Assembly: GCF_019049255.1 (NCBI RefSeq)
Contig: NZ_JAGMUJ010000159.1
Span: forward strand, 143,871-207,870
From: Streptomyces sp. AC558_RSS880
GTDB lineage: Bacteria > Actinomycetota > Actinomycetes > Streptomycetales > Streptomycetaceae
Reading direction: 5' to 3'
DNA length: 64,000 bases
Under the pieces are notes generated by a model that was given only the letters and a program-made list of their open reading frames with translations, ran no database searches and had not been told where the DNA came from. Numbering within the stretch: the stretch's first letter is position 1; each line of letters begins with the position of its first letter. Positions 52,197 to 61,025 of the stretch are shown here, piece by piece. The translations under genes were made by a program, and so were the position numbers.

Positions 52197-53111
52197 ATGG
52201 CGCACGACCACCAGCACGACCACGACCACGACCACGAGCACAAGCACGGGCACAAGCACGGACACGGGCACGACCACGACTGGGCCGAGATGGCCCCCCT
52301 GCTCGAATCCGAGGCGGAGCTGTTCACACCGCTCTACGAGCGGGCCCTGAACTGGCTGGCGAAGGAGGTGACGGAGCCGGGACTGATCGTGGACGCGGGC
52401 AGCGGCCCCGGCGTCATCTCGTGTCTGTTCGCCGAGACCTTCCCGGGCGCGCGGGTCGTGGCCGTCGACGGTTCCGAACCGCTGCTGGAGCGGGCCAGGG
52501 ACCGTGCCGGGCGCCAGGGCGCCGGCGACCGTTTCGGCACCCTCGCCGGTGAACTCCCCGACGTGCTCGGCGAGCTGGACTACCCGGCCGACCTGCTGTG
52601 GGCCAGCCGCAGCGTGCACCACCTCGGGGATCAGGCCGCCGCGCTGGCCGCCTGCGCGGAGCGGCTGGCGCCCGGCGGCACGCTGGCCGTGATGGAGGGC
52701 GGTCTGCCCGTCCGGTTCCTGCCCCGCGACATCGGGTTCGGCCGACCCGGCCTCCAGGCGCGCATCAACGTGGTGGAGGAGGAGCGGTTCGGCCGGATGC
52801 GCGCCGAGCTGCCGGGCTCGGTGGCCGTCGTCGAGGACTGGCCGGCCCTGCTGACCTCGGCCGGGCTGCACCACGCCCGCTCGCGCACCTTCCTCCTCGA
52901 CCTCCCCGCCCCGGTCACGGACCGCTCCCGTGCCCATGTGGTCGCCGCCCTCACCCGCACGCGCGAGGTCATCGGCGAGGACCTGGACGCCGACGACCGC
53001 GCCACCCTCGACCGCCTCCTCGACCCCGACGACAAGGCGAGCGTCCACCACCGCCCGGACGTGTTCGTCCTGGCGGCCCACACGGTCCACGCGGCGGTAC
53101 GGCCCGTGTGA
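52197..53111 (+). CDS. class I SAM methyltransferase with a His-rich N-terminus
   Basis: A 304-aa methyltransferase: motif I LIVDAGSGPGVISCLFAET near 64, VVAVDGSEPLLERARDR near 85 and LLWASRSVHHLGDQ near 135. Residues 3-28 are almost all His/Asp/Lys/Gly pairs (HDHQHDHDHDHEHKHGHKHG), a transition-metal-binding pattern seen in zinc and nickel handling proteins. This tail makes a metal link likely, for example zinc storage or a metal-controlled enzyme, but the reaction is not known. The ATG at 52197 has a GGAGAGG ribosome site. Confidence 0.85.
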   Translation: MAHDHQHDHDHDHEHKHGHKHGHGHDHDWAEMAPLLESEAELFTPLYERALNWLAKEVTEPGLIVDAGSGPGVISCLFAETFPGARVVAVDGSEPLLERARDRAGRQGAGDRFGTLAGELPDVLGELDYPADLLWASRSVHHLGDQAAALAACAERLAPGGTLAVMEGGLPVRFLPRDIGFGRPGLQARINVVEEERFGRMRAELPGSVAVVEDWPALLTSAGLHHARSRTFLLDLPAPVTDRSRAHVVAALTRTREVIGEDLDADDRATLDRLLDPDDKASVHHRPDVFVLAAHTVHAAVRPV

Positions 53112-53114
53112 CGG

Positions 53115-53140
53115 CTTGACCTGGAGAGCTCTCCAAGTGA
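53115..53140 (+). promoter_or_regulatory. MerR-family-type promoter/operator upstream of the SDR
   Basis: TTGACC (53116-53121) overlaps the perfect palindrome TGGAGAGCTCTCCA (53122-53135), with a 19-bp spacer to a weak -10 region. The long spacer and palindrome between -35 and -10 are typical of MerR-family activators such as NmlR/AdhR. No MerR gene is adjacent. Confidence 0.6.
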
Positions 53141-53178
53141 TGGACTCCCTGGCACGCAACGACACACAGGGGGTTTCC

Positions 53179-53917
53179 ATGACCGATTCTCCGGTAGCGC
53201 TCATCACCGGCGGCGGCAGCGGGATCGGCGCCGCCGTCGCACGGCGGTTGCTGGACGCGGGACAGCGGGTGGCCGTCACCGGGCGGGGTGAGGAGCGGCT
53301 GCGTGGTTTCGCGAAGGAACTCGGGGAGCCCGAGGACCTGTTGACGATCACCGGGAACGCAGCCGAGTACGACGACGTACGGACGGCGGTGGACACCGTG
53401 CTGACGCGGTTCGGCCGGCTGGACACCGTCGTCGCCAACGCCGGTTTCGCCACCCACGACTCGGTCGCCGAGGGCGACCCCGCCGGGTGGACCGAGATGG
53501 TGCTGACCAACGTCCTCGGTCCCGCCCTGCTGATCAGGGCCTCCATCGACGCCCTGAAGGAGACCCGCGGGCGGATCGTGCTGGTCGGCAGCGTCGCCGG
53601 GTTCGTGCCCACGCCGGGCAATATCTACGGGGCCACCATGGGGGTACCTCCCGCTCGAGCGAAGCCGAGAGTGGGGGAGGGCGGTGACCGGGCTCGCCGA
53701 GAACACCCGGCGGCAGGTCACCGAGTGGGGTGTCGGCGTGACCCTGATCGCGCCCGGCCGGGTGGAGACCCCCTTCTGGGACTCCTACGGCAGCCTCCCG
53801 CCCGGCCATCTGCTCACCGCCGACCAGATCGCCGACTCGGTCGTGTGGGCCATGGCACAGCCGGCCGGTGTCGACGTCAACACCGTGGTCGTACGGCCCG
53901 TCGGCCAGCCCAACTGA
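53179..53917 (+). pseudogene. SDR oxidoreductase interrupted by a 43-nt block at the YxxxK site
   Basis: The first part (residues 1-153) is a normal short-chain dehydrogenase: ALITGGGSGIGAAVARRLLD (NAD(P) motif), VVANAGFA, VLVGSVAGFV and the NIYGAT start of the active site. Here the family has Y-x-x-x-K. After ...GCCACC (53637) the sequence carries 43 nt (53638-53680) and only then resumes with GTGACCGGGCTCGCC in another frame, encoding the rest (LAENTRRQVTEWGVGVTLIA to the stop at 53917). The block replaces ~6 expected bases, so it is about 37 nt net, shifts the frame and removes the catalytic Lys. The start has the MerR-type promoter ahead. Probably inactive. Confidence 0.85.
53638..53680. 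repeat. 43-nt repeat-like insertion in the SDR gene
   Basis: The block begins ATGGGGGTACCTCCC and ends GAGTGGGGGAGG, with CTCGAGCGAAGCCGAG between, so its ends are partly complementary and can fold. From memory, units of this kind occur scattered in Streptomyces genomes. No second copy was seen in this window. Confidence 0.6.
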
Positions 53918-53934
53918 GCACCGTCCCACGGACG

Positions 53935-53971
53935 CGCGACGGCCTCCCCCGGAGCGGGGGAGGCCGTCGCG
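53935..53971. terminator. 16-bp perfect bidirectional hairpin terminator
   Basis: 53935-53950 pairs exactly with 53956-53971, loop GGAGC. It lies between the convergent SDR and aldo/keto reductase genes. Confidence 0.85.
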
Positions 53972-53980
53972 TGCGGGGGA

Positions 53981-54811
53981 TCAGCTGTTGACCTCCGCCG
54001 GGTCCGAACCGATGCGCCGGTCCTCGTTCAGCGCGCTGATCGCGGCGAGGTCCTCCGCGTCCAGGCTGAACCCGAAGACGTCGATGTTCTCCTCGATCCG
54101 GGACGGCGTCACCGACTTCGGGATCACGACGTTGCCCAGCTGGAGGTGCCAGCGCAGCACCACCTGCGCCGGCGTACGGCCGTGCTTCTGCGCGATCGCC
54201 ACGATCGCCGGGATCTCCAGGATCCCCTTGCCGGAACCGAGCGGCGACCACGCCTCGGTCGCGATGCCCTGCTCCGCGTGGTACTCACGCGCGGCGTTCT
54301 GCTGCAGGTGCGGATGCAGCTCGATCTGGTTGACCGCCGGGACGACGGACGTCTCGGCGATCAGCCGGTCCAGGTGCTCCGGCAGGAAGTTGGACACGCC
54401 GATGGAGCGGACCCGGCCGTCGGAGAGCAGCTTCTCGAACGCCTTGTACGTGTCGACGTACCGGTCCCGGGCGGGCGTCGGCCAGTGGATCAGGTAGAGG
54501 TCCACGTACTCCAGGCCGAGCTTCGACAGGGACGTGTCGAACGCCCGCAGGGTGGAGTCGTACCCCTGGTCGCTGTTCCAGAGCTTGGTGGTGACGAAGA
54601 GGTCCTCGCGCGGGACGCCCGACTTCGCGAGGGCCCGTCCGGTGCCCTCCTCGTTGCCGTAGATCGCCGCGGTGTCGATGCTGCGGTAGCCGGCCTCCAG
54701 CGCCGTCGTCACGGCCGTCTCGGCCTCCGCGTCCGGCACCTGCCAGACGCCGAAACCCAGCTGGGGCATCTCGACGCCGTTGTTCAGGATGATCGGGGGG
54801 ACCTTGCTCAC
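53981..54811 (-). CDS. aldo/keto reductase
   Basis: A 276-aa AKR with the full catalytic tetrad: Asp in SIDTAAIYGNEEG near 46, Tyr in the same IYGNE, Lys in VTTKLWN near 76 and His in LYLIHWPTP near 109. It reduces aldehydes and ketones with NADPH; relatives are 2,5-diketo-D-gluconate reductases. GTG start. Upstream lie TTGACG (54862-54867) and TAGTAC (54840-54845), 16 bp apart on the minus strand, a plausible housekeeping-type promoter. Confidence 0.93.
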   Translation of the reverse strand: MSKVPPIILNNGVEMPQLGFGVWQVPDAEAETAVTTALEAGYRSIDTAAIYGNEEGTGRALAKSGVPREDLFVTTKLWNSDQGYDSTLRAFDTSLSKLGLEYVDLYLIHWPTPARDRYVDTYKAFEKLLSDGRVRSIGVSNFLPEHLDRLIAETSVVPAVNQIELHPHLQQNAAREYHAEQGIATEAWSPLGSGKGILEIPAIVAIAQKHGRTPAQVVLRWHLQLGNVVIPKSVTPSRIEENIDVFGFSLDAEDLAAISALNEDRRIGSDPAEVNS

Positions 54812-54839
54812 GAGCTCTCGATCCTTCGGTTGTGGTCAG

Positions 54840-54867
54840 GTACTACAGGTGTTACCCCCATCGTCAA
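54840..54867 (-). promoter_or_regulatory. putative vegetative-type promoter of the aldo/keto reductase
   Basis: TTGACG-N16-TAGTAC on the minus strand, about 29 bp before the GTG start. Confidence 0.5.
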
Positions 54868-54903
54868 CGATCACGGCCCGTGGCGCATTCCTGACCGGGA
54901 AAT

Positions 54904-56730
54904 TCATGCCCGGTAGAGCGCCTCGACCTCGGTCGCGTACGCCTCTTCGATCGCCCTCCGCTTCAGCTTCAGCGACGGCGTGAGCAGTCCGTGCTCCTCG
55001 GTGAACGGCTGCGCCAGGATCCGGAACGTGCGGATCGACTCGGCCTGCGAGACCAGGGTGTTCGCCGTGACCACGGCCCGCCGCACCTCCGTCTCCAGAT
55101 CCGCGTCGCGCACCAGGTCGGCCGGTGGCAGCCGCGGTTTGCCGCGCATCGCCAGCCAGTGCTCGACGGCCTCCTGGTCCAGGGTGACCAGCGCGGCGAC
55201 GTACGGGCGGTCGTTGCCGACGACGATGCACTGGCTGACCAGCGGATGGTCCCGCACCCGCTCCTCCAGCGCCCCCGGCGAGACGCTCTTGCCGCCGGAG
55301 GTCACCAGGATCTCCTTCTTGCGGCCGGTGATGGTGAGGTAGCCGTCCTCGTCGAGGGAGCCGAGGTCACCGGTGGCCAGCCAGCCGTCGCGCAGGGCCT
55401 CGTCGGTGGCCTCGGGGTTGTTGAGGTAGCCGTCGAAGACGTTGTCGCCGTGCAGCCAGATCTCGCCGTCGTCCGCGATGTGCACGGTGACCCCGGGGAT
55501 GGGCCGGCCGACCGTCCCGTAGCGGGTGCGCTCGGGCGGGTTGGCGGTGGCCGCCGCCGTCGACTCCGTGAGCCCGTACCCCTCGTAGACGTGCACGCCC
55601 GCGCCCGCGAAGAACAGGCCGAGCCGGCGGTCCATCGCCGAACCGCCCGACATGGCGTGCCGGATCCTGCCGCCCATCGCCGCCCGGATCTTGGCGTAGA
55701 CGAGCTTGTCGAAGAGCTGGTGCTGCATCCGCAGCGCCGCGGACGGGCCGGGCCCGGTGCCCCAGGCCTTCGCCTCCATCGCGTCCGCGTACCTGACGGC
55801 CACGTCGACGGCCTTCTCGAACGGCCCCGAGCGGCCCTCCCGCTCCGCCTTGCGCCGCGCCGCGTTGAACACCTTCTCGAAGATGTAGGGCACGGCGAGG
55901 AAGAACGTCGGCCGGAACGCGGCCAGATCGGGCATCAGCGCCGCCGCGTTCAGCTGCGGCTGATGGCCGAACTTCACCTTCCCGCGGATCGCCGCGACCT
56001 CCACCATCCGCCCGAAGACGTGCGCGAGCGGCAGGAACAGCAGCGTCGCGGCCTCGTCGCCCCTGCGGGAGTGGAACACCGGCTCCCAGCGCTCGATGAC
56101 GGTGTCCGCCTCGTACATGAAGCCGCCGTGCGAGAGCACACAGCCCTTGGGGCGGCCGGTGGTGCCCGAGGTGTAGATGACCGTCGCGACGGAGTCGGGG
56201 GTGACCGCCCGCCGGTGCCGGTGCACCACGTCGTCGTCGAGGTGCGCGCCCGCGTCGTACAGCTCCTGCACCGCGCCCGCGTCGAGCTGCCACAGCCGGC
56301 GCATCCGCGGCAGCCGGTCGATGACGGTGGCGATCGTCATCGCGTGGTCCTCGTGCTCCACGATCGCGGCCGTCACCTCCGCGTCGTACAGCATCCAGAG
56401 GCACTGCTCGGCGGAGGACGTGGGATAGACGGGCACGACCTGCGCGCCGATCGTCCACAGCGCGAAGTCGAAGAGCGTCCACTCGTACCGGGTACGGGAC
56501 ATGATCGCGACCCGGTCGCCGAACCGGACGCCGCCCGCGAGGAGGCCCTTCGCGAGGGCGAGCACCTCGTCGCGGAATTCCGCGCTGCTCACGTCCCGCC
56601 ACCGGCCGGTGGTGTCCTTGCGGCCGAGCGCGATGCGCGACGGGTCCTCCTCGGCATACCGGAAGACCACGTCGGCCAGACCGCCCGCCGGAGGTTCCAG
56701 GGCCAACGGAGGGCTGGTGAACTCGCGCAA
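54904..56730 (-). CDS. long-chain acyl-CoA synthetase (AMP-forming)
   Basis: A 608-aa ANL-superfamily ligase. AMP motif VIYTSGTTGRPKGCVLSHG near 188, VYEGYGLTESTAAAT near 385, WLATGDLGSLDEDGYL near 453, TGRKKEILVTSGGKSVSP near 470, and a C-terminal Lys in SLKLKRRAIEEAY near 593. It activates fatty acids to acyl-CoA through an acyl-adenylate. It starts with TTG at 56730, with GGGGAGCGGG just upstream. The 295 bp before it (56731-57025) hold no gene; no clear promoter was identified there. Confidence 0.92.
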   Translation of the reverse strand: MREFTSPPLALEPPAGGLADVVFRYAEEDPSRIALGRKDTTGRWRDVSSAEFRDEVLALAKGLLAGGVRFGDRVAIMSRTRYEWTLFDFALWTIGAQVVPVYPTSSAEQCLWMLYDAEVTAAIVEHEDHAMTIATVIDRLPRMRRLWQLDAGAVQELYDAGAHLDDDVVHRHRRAVTPDSVATVIYTSGTTGRPKGCVLSHGGFMYEADTVIERWEPVFHSRRGDEAATLLFLPLAHVFGRMVEVAAIRGKVKFGHQPQLNAAALMPDLAAFRPTFFLAVPYIFEKVFNAARRKAEREGRSGPFEKAVDVAVRYADAMEAKAWGTGPGPSAALRMQHQLFDKLVYAKIRAAMGGRIRHAMSGGSAMDRRLGLFFAGAGVHVYEGYGLTESTAAATANPPERTRYGTVGRPIPGVTVHIADDGEIWLHGDNVFDGYLNNPEATDEALRDGWLATGDLGSLDEDGYLTITGRKKEILVTSGGKSVSPGALEERVRDHPLVSQCIVVGNDRPYVAALVTLDQEAVEHWLAMRGKPRLPPADLVRDADLETEVRRAVVTANTLVSQAESIRTFRILAQPFTEEHGLLTPSLKLKRRAIEEAYATEVEALYRA

Positions 56731-57025
56731 TCCCGCTCCCCGCTCATCGGCGCCCGGACTGGTGCGGCGACGTCCTCGTCCCGCACGGCGCCGTGAAAGC
56801 TACCCCACGCGGACAGCGGGCGGGAGGGGGTCGGAAACCGGGCAGAGCTCATGTCCACGCTGGTCAGTGAAGGAAAAAGCGCTCACATGGGGAAGGGCCG
56901 GACAGAATCCTGACGGTCGAGTAAGTTTCGGTGCCGTAATCTCCACCGAATCTGTACGACCGCATGACCGCCCCTTGGGATGCCGCACCGGTCCCACTGG
57001 TCCAGCGTGCGGCCGGGCCGAAACG

Positions 57026-57898
57026 TCACTCCCGCCCGCCCCGGTGCAGCCGGTCGCCGCCCGCGAGGATCGCCGACGCCAGCGCGTCCGCCGCACCCTG
57101 CGCGGAGGGACGGCGCCGCCCGTGCACCACCACGAAGTCCACCTCGCCCGGTTCCGGCAGCCCCGCCCGCTCCGGCATCCGCACCAGCCCCGGCGGGATC
57201 AGTCCGCGCGAGTGCACCATCACCCCGAGCCCGGCACGGGCCGCCGCGAGCAGCCCGTTGAGGCTGCCGCTGGTGCACACGATGCGCCACTGACGGCCCT
57301 CCCGCTCCAGCGCCCGCAGGGCGAGGGCCCGCGTGATACCGGGCGGCGGATAGACGATCAACGGCACCGGACGGTCCGGGGCCGGCCGCAGGCCCGGCGC
57401 GCCGATCCACACCAGCTCGTCGTGCCAGACCAGCTCGCCCCGCGGGTCCTCCGGCAGCCGCTTGGCCAGCACCAGGTCCAGCCGGCCCGCCGCCAGCCGC
57501 TCGTGCAGGATGCCCGACAGCTCGACCGTCAGCTCCAGGTCGACCTCCGGGTGCTCGTGCCGGAACCGCTCCAGGATCTCCGGCAGCCGGGTCAGCACGA
57601 AGTCCTCCGACGCGCCGAACCGCAGCCGTCCGCGCGGCCGGGTGCCGGTGAAGAACCGCGTCGCCTGCTCGTGCACGTCCAGGATCCGCCGGGCGAAGCC
57701 GAGCATCGCCTCGCCGTCCTCGGTCAGCTCCACCGAGTGGGTGTCCCGCGTGAACAGCTGCCGCCCGGTGGCCTCCTCCAGCCGCCGCACGTGCTGGCTC
57801 ACCGTCGACTGGCGCAGCCCGAGCCGCCGCGCCGCCTGCGTGAAGCTCAGCGTCTGCGCCACCGACAGGAAGGTCCGCAGCTGCGTCGGGTCGTACAT
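57026..57898 (-). CDS. LysR family transcriptional regulator
   Basis: A 290-aa LysR-type regulator: N-terminal winged HTH (LRTFLSVAQTLSFTQAARRL, then GLRQSTVSQHVRRLEEATG) and a C-terminal effector domain (RLRFGASEDFVLTRLPEIL). Such proteins normally control the divergent neighbour, here a bile-acid:sodium symporter-family transporter, with autorepression. The 126-bp gap contains the palindrome CGGTATACCG and the pair GTGAT/ATCAC, likely binding sites. Confidence 0.93.
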   Translation of the reverse strand: MYDPTQLRTFLSVAQTLSFTQAARRLGLRQSTVSQHVRRLEEATGRQLFTRDTHSVELTEDGEAMLGFARRILDVHEQATRFFTGTRPRGRLRFGASEDFVLTRLPEILERFRHEHPEVDLELTVELSGILHERLAAGRLDLVLAKRLPEDPRGELVWHDELVWIGAPGLRPAPDRPVPLIVYPPPGITRALALRALEREGRQWRIVCTSGSLNGLLAAARAGLGVMVHSRGLIPPGLVRMPERAGLPEPGEVDFVVVHGRRRPSAQGAADALASAILAGGDRLHRGGRE

Positions 57899-57929
57899 GC
57901 GGCCAGAGTAGCGGCGGTCATCGCGGAAC

Positions 57930-57967
57930 GTGATGACAGTGAGAGCGGTATACCGGATTCCCGATCA
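57930..57967. promoter_or_regulatory. candidate LysR binding region
   Basis: CGGTATACCG (57946-57955) is a perfect palindrome centred between GTGAT (57930-57934) and ATCAC (57963-57967), itself an inverted repeat. It sits between the divergent LysR and transporter genes. Confidence 0.45.
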
Positions 57968-58024
57968 CGGCGGGAGGGAGCAGGATGGGGAGGGGACGCC
58001 CGTGAACCCCTGAGTACCGAGCAC

Positions 58025-59095
58025 ATGAGCAAGTGGAGCACCGTGAAACGCCTGCGTCGGCCGAGTCGGCTGCCGATCGACCCGTACATCCTGCTGCTGC
58101 TCGGGACGGTGGGCCTCGCCGCGCTGCTCCCCGCCCGGGGGACCGGCGCGGATCTCGCCTCCGGCGCCTCCACCGCCGCGATCGCCTTCCTGTTCTTCCT
58201 CTACGGCGCCCGGCTGTCCACCCGCGAGGCCCTGGACGGACTGAAGCACTGGCGGCTCCATGTCACCGTGCTGGCCTGCACCTTCGTCGTCTTCCCGGTG
58301 CTGGGTCTGGCCGCCCGCGGACTCGTCCCGGTGTTCCTGACCGACCCGCTCTACCAGGGCCTGCTCTTCCTCACCCTGGTCCCGTCCACCATCCAGTCGT
58401 CGATCGCGTTCACCTCGATCGCCCGCGGCAACGTGCCCGCCGCGATCTGCGCCGGCTCCTTCTCCTCGCTGGTCGGCATCGTCGTCACCCCGCTGCTCGC
58501 GGCGACGGTGCTCGGCGGCAGCGGAGGCGGGTTCTCCGCCGACTCGGTGCTGAAGATCGTCCTGCAGCTGCTGGCACCGTTCGTCGCCGGACAGCTGCTG
58601 CGCCGCTGGATCGGCTCCTTCGTCTCCCGGCACCGCAAGGTGCTGGGGCTGGTCGACCGGGGCTCGATCCTGCTCGTCGTCTACACCGCGTTCAGCGCGG
58701 GCGTGGTGCAGGGCGTCTGGGACCGGGTGAGCCCGGTCCGGCTCGGCGGACTGCTCGCCGTGGAGGCCGTCCTGCTCGCCGTGATGCTGCTGCTGACCTG
58801 GTACGGCGCCAAGGCGCTGCGGTTCGGCCGGGAGGACCGGATCGCGATCCAGTTCGCCGGCTCCAAGAAGTCGCTGGCCGCCGGGCTGCCCATGGCGAGC
58901 GTGCTGTTCGGGGCCGAGGCCTCGCTCGCCGTGCTGCCCCTGATGCTGTTCCACCAGATGCAGCTGATGGTGTGCGCGGTGATCGCCAAGCGCCGGTCCC
59001 ACGACCCGGTCGAGACGGACGCCGAGGAGATCACCGTCCCGGACCGAGCCGGACGCTCACGAACCGAGGCCGGTACGGGGACACGTTCCGGCTGA
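58025..59095 (+). CDS. bile acid:sodium symporter family transporter (SBF-like)
   Basis: A 356-aa membrane protein with about ten hydrophobic segments. Conserved stretches are AFLFFLYGARLSTREALDGL, TLVPSTIQSSIAFTSIARGN and QFAGSKKSLAAGLPMASVLF, typical of the SBF-like (YfeH) subgroup. These carriers move organic anions with sodium ions; the substrate is unknown. The polar, charged C-terminus (~40 aa) is cytoplasmic. The gene is divergent from the LysR regulator and is probably controlled by it. Confidence 0.9.
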   Translation: MSKWSTVKRLRRPSRLPIDPYILLLLGTVGLAALLPARGTGADLASGASTAAIAFLFFLYGARLSTREALDGLKHWRLHVTVLACTFVVFPVLGLAARGLVPVFLTDPLYQGLLFLTLVPSTIQSSIAFTSIARGNVPAAICAGSFSSLVGIVVTPLLAATVLGGSGGGFSADSVLKIVLQLLAPFVAGQLLRRWIGSFVSRHRKVLGLVDRGSILLVVYTAFSAGVVQGVWDRVSPVRLGGLLAVEAVLLAVMLLLTWYGAKALRFGREDRIAIQFAGSKKSLAAGLPMASVLFGAEASLAVLPLMLFHQMQLMVCAVIAKRRSHDPVETDAEEITVPDRAGRSRTEAGTGTRSG

Positions 59096-59129
59096 GCATC
59101 CCGGCCGCTCCGGCCGGTGAGGACCGGCG

Positions 59130-60809
59130 TCACGAGCACGTCGTGCCGGCCCGGGGGGTCGTGCCGTGGAGGAGGTACGTGTCGACGGCCTTGGTCGCGC
59201 AGCGGTTGAAGGGGTACGACCCGTGGCCCTCGTCCCGCACCGTCAGTAGCACGCCGACCCCCTCGCCCAGCTCGGCCGCCATCCGCTCGGCGCCCTCGTA
59301 CGGCGTCGTCGGGTCGCCGGTGTTGGCGACGACGAGGATCGGGGCGGCACCGTCCGCGCTGACGTCGGGGGTGGCGCTCTCGCCGTCGAACGGCCACTCG
59401 TAGCAGAGGTAGACGCCGGTGGCCCAGGTCTCGCCGAAGACGGGGGAGGCCGCCTCGATCCGCTTCATCATCGCCTCGGCTTCGGTGAAGCCGGGGCGCA
59501 GGTCGGAGTCGGCGCAGGTGATCGCCGCGAAGGCGGACGTGCCGTTGCCGCCCGAGGTCCCGCCGCGGGCTCCGGCGCCGGCCCGGGTGCCGCGTGCCTG
59601 GGTGTCCGGGCCGTGGTCGTACGCCTCCTCCAGCAACGCGTCGCCGGTGCCCCGCTCCATGACCTCGCGGAGCGCCTTCGCCAGCGGCCTCCAGCCTTCC
59701 TCGCCGCTGTCCAGGTGGTTCGCGATGGCGTGGGCGGCGAGACCGTCGTCGAGTTCCCCGCCGACGTCGGTGGGCGCGGGCTTCTCCTCGAGCTTGTCCA
59801 GCAGTTCGGTGACGCGTTGCCGGGCCTGCTCGGGGCCGCTGCCGGTGGGGCAGTCGTCGTAGGCCTTCGCGCAGTGTTCGGCGAAGCGGTCGAAGGCGAG
59901 CTGGACGGCCTTGACCTGGCTGAGCTCGCCCTGCAGGCGGTCCAGCGTCGGGTCGACCGGGGCCTCGAGCACGAGCCGGCCCACGTTCCCCGGGAACAGG
60001 TGGGCGTAGACGCCGCCCAGCCTGGTGCCGTAGGAGACGCCGAAGTAGTGCAGCTCCTCGTCACCGAGGAGATAGCGCATCAGGTCCATGTCGCGCGCCG
60101 TGTGGGAGGTGCCGACGTACGGCAGCAGCTCACCGGAGTGCTTCCCGCAGGCGGCGCCGCCCTCGTACTCCTTCTCCCCGCAGATCACGGGGGCCGTCCC
60201 GCCGATGCCTCGCGGATCGAAACTGACCAGGTCGTACTGCTCGCCCAGCGCGGCGTAGTCGCTCGCGAACTCGGGGAGCCCCACGACGCCGGACTGGCCG
60301 GGACCGCCGAAGTTGAGGAGGAGCGACCCGATCCGCTTCCGCTCCGGTCCGGTGGCCCTCTTCCGGATCATGGCGACGTCGATCGTGTCGCGGCCGGGCC
60401 GCCCGTAGTCCAGCGGCGCCTTCATCGTGGCGCACTCCCAGCCGTCGCCCGGGGCGTCACCGTCCCCCTGCGCCCCGGACGGTGCCGGGCAGGCCGACCA
60501 GTCGAGCCGCTGACCGGTGGTGAAAGCCGCGGGCAGCCCCGGTGGCGGGTTCGTCGCCTTGCGCTCGTCCCGAGGGGGCGCCTCGCCGTCCTCGGAGGAC
60601 GCGGACGGACCCGAGCCCGAGCCTCCGACGACATCGCACCCGGCCCCCGCGGCCACCACGCACACGACGGCGAGGGCGAGCAGGCCCGCGGCGGCGCGGC
60701 GGGGTGCGGCGGCGCGCACCGCGGTACACCGCGAGAGCCCACCGGACCCGTCCGCCCTCGTCCCGAAAGACCGGGTCGAGCGACCCGAGTCCCGAAATCG
60801 CGTACGCAT
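59130..60809 (-). CDS. lipoprotein alpha/beta hydrolase (tripeptidyl aminopeptidase, SlpD/E-like)
   Basis: A 559-aa predicted lipoprotein. The hydrophobic stretch AGLLALAVVCVVAAGAGC ends in a lipobox Cys at ~58. The serine hydrolase domain has LLLNFGGPGQSG, the nucleophile GVSYGTRLGG near 263, Asp in VVANTGDPTTPYEGA near 510 and His in VRDEGHGSYPFN near 535. Streptomyces enzymes of this type cut tripeptides from peptides outside the cell. ATG 60809 used; GTG 60719 would give a more typical short signal peptide, so the start is uncertain. Confidence 0.88.
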   Translation of the reverse strand: MRTRFRDSGRSTRSFGTRADGSGGLSRCTAVRAAAPRRAAAGLLALAVVCVVAAGAGCDVVGGSGSGPSASSEDGEAPPRDERKATNPPPGLPAAFTTGQRLDWSACPAPSGAQGDGDAPGDGWECATMKAPLDYGRPGRDTIDVAMIRKRATGPERKRIGSLLLNFGGPGQSGVVGLPEFASDYAALGEQYDLVSFDPRGIGGTAPVICGEKEYEGGAACGKHSGELLPYVGTSHTARDMDLMRYLLGDEELHYFGVSYGTRLGGVYAHLFPGNVGRLVLEAPVDPTLDRLQGELSQVKAVQLAFDRFAEHCAKAYDDCPTGSGPEQARQRVTELLDKLEEKPAPTDVGGELDDGLAAHAIANHLDSGEEGWRPLAKALREVMERGTGDALLEEAYDHGPDTQARGTRAGAGARGGTSGGNGTSAFAAITCADSDLRPGFTEAEAMMKRIEAASPVFGETWATGVYLCYEWPFDGESATPDVSADGAAPILVVANTGDPTTPYEGAERMAAELGEGVGVLLTVRDEGHGSYPFNRCATKAVDTYLLHGTTPRAGTTCS

Positions 60810-60953
60810 CCGCGAGCCCCCCTGCCCCCTGGCACACCGGAACAGCGTGCCGTTCGATGTTCGACGGCCCGAACCTACTGATCGTCGTTCTTCGATGGCA
60901 ATGGAGCAGGGTCCGGACGGGAGAGGTGAGGGGGCGGCGCGGTACGGGATCGA

Positions 60954-61003
60954 GGCGGGGCCCCGCGGCGCAGGGGGCGCTCCCCGCCGGCAGGGGCCCC
61001 GCC
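60954..61003 (-). terminator. hairpin terminator after fdhD
   Basis: GGCGGGGCCCC (60954-60964) pairs exactly with 60993-61003; the inner loop of 28 nt contains a second small stem. It lies 23 bp beyond the fdhD stop. Confidence 0.6.
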
Positions 61004-61025
61004 GCCGTGCAGCGAGCGGGACCGG

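Noticed and set aside
59101..59117. CCGGCC-GCTCC-GGCCGG hairpin between the transporter and lipoprotein genes
   Set aside because: The stem is only 6 bp; too weak to call a terminator.
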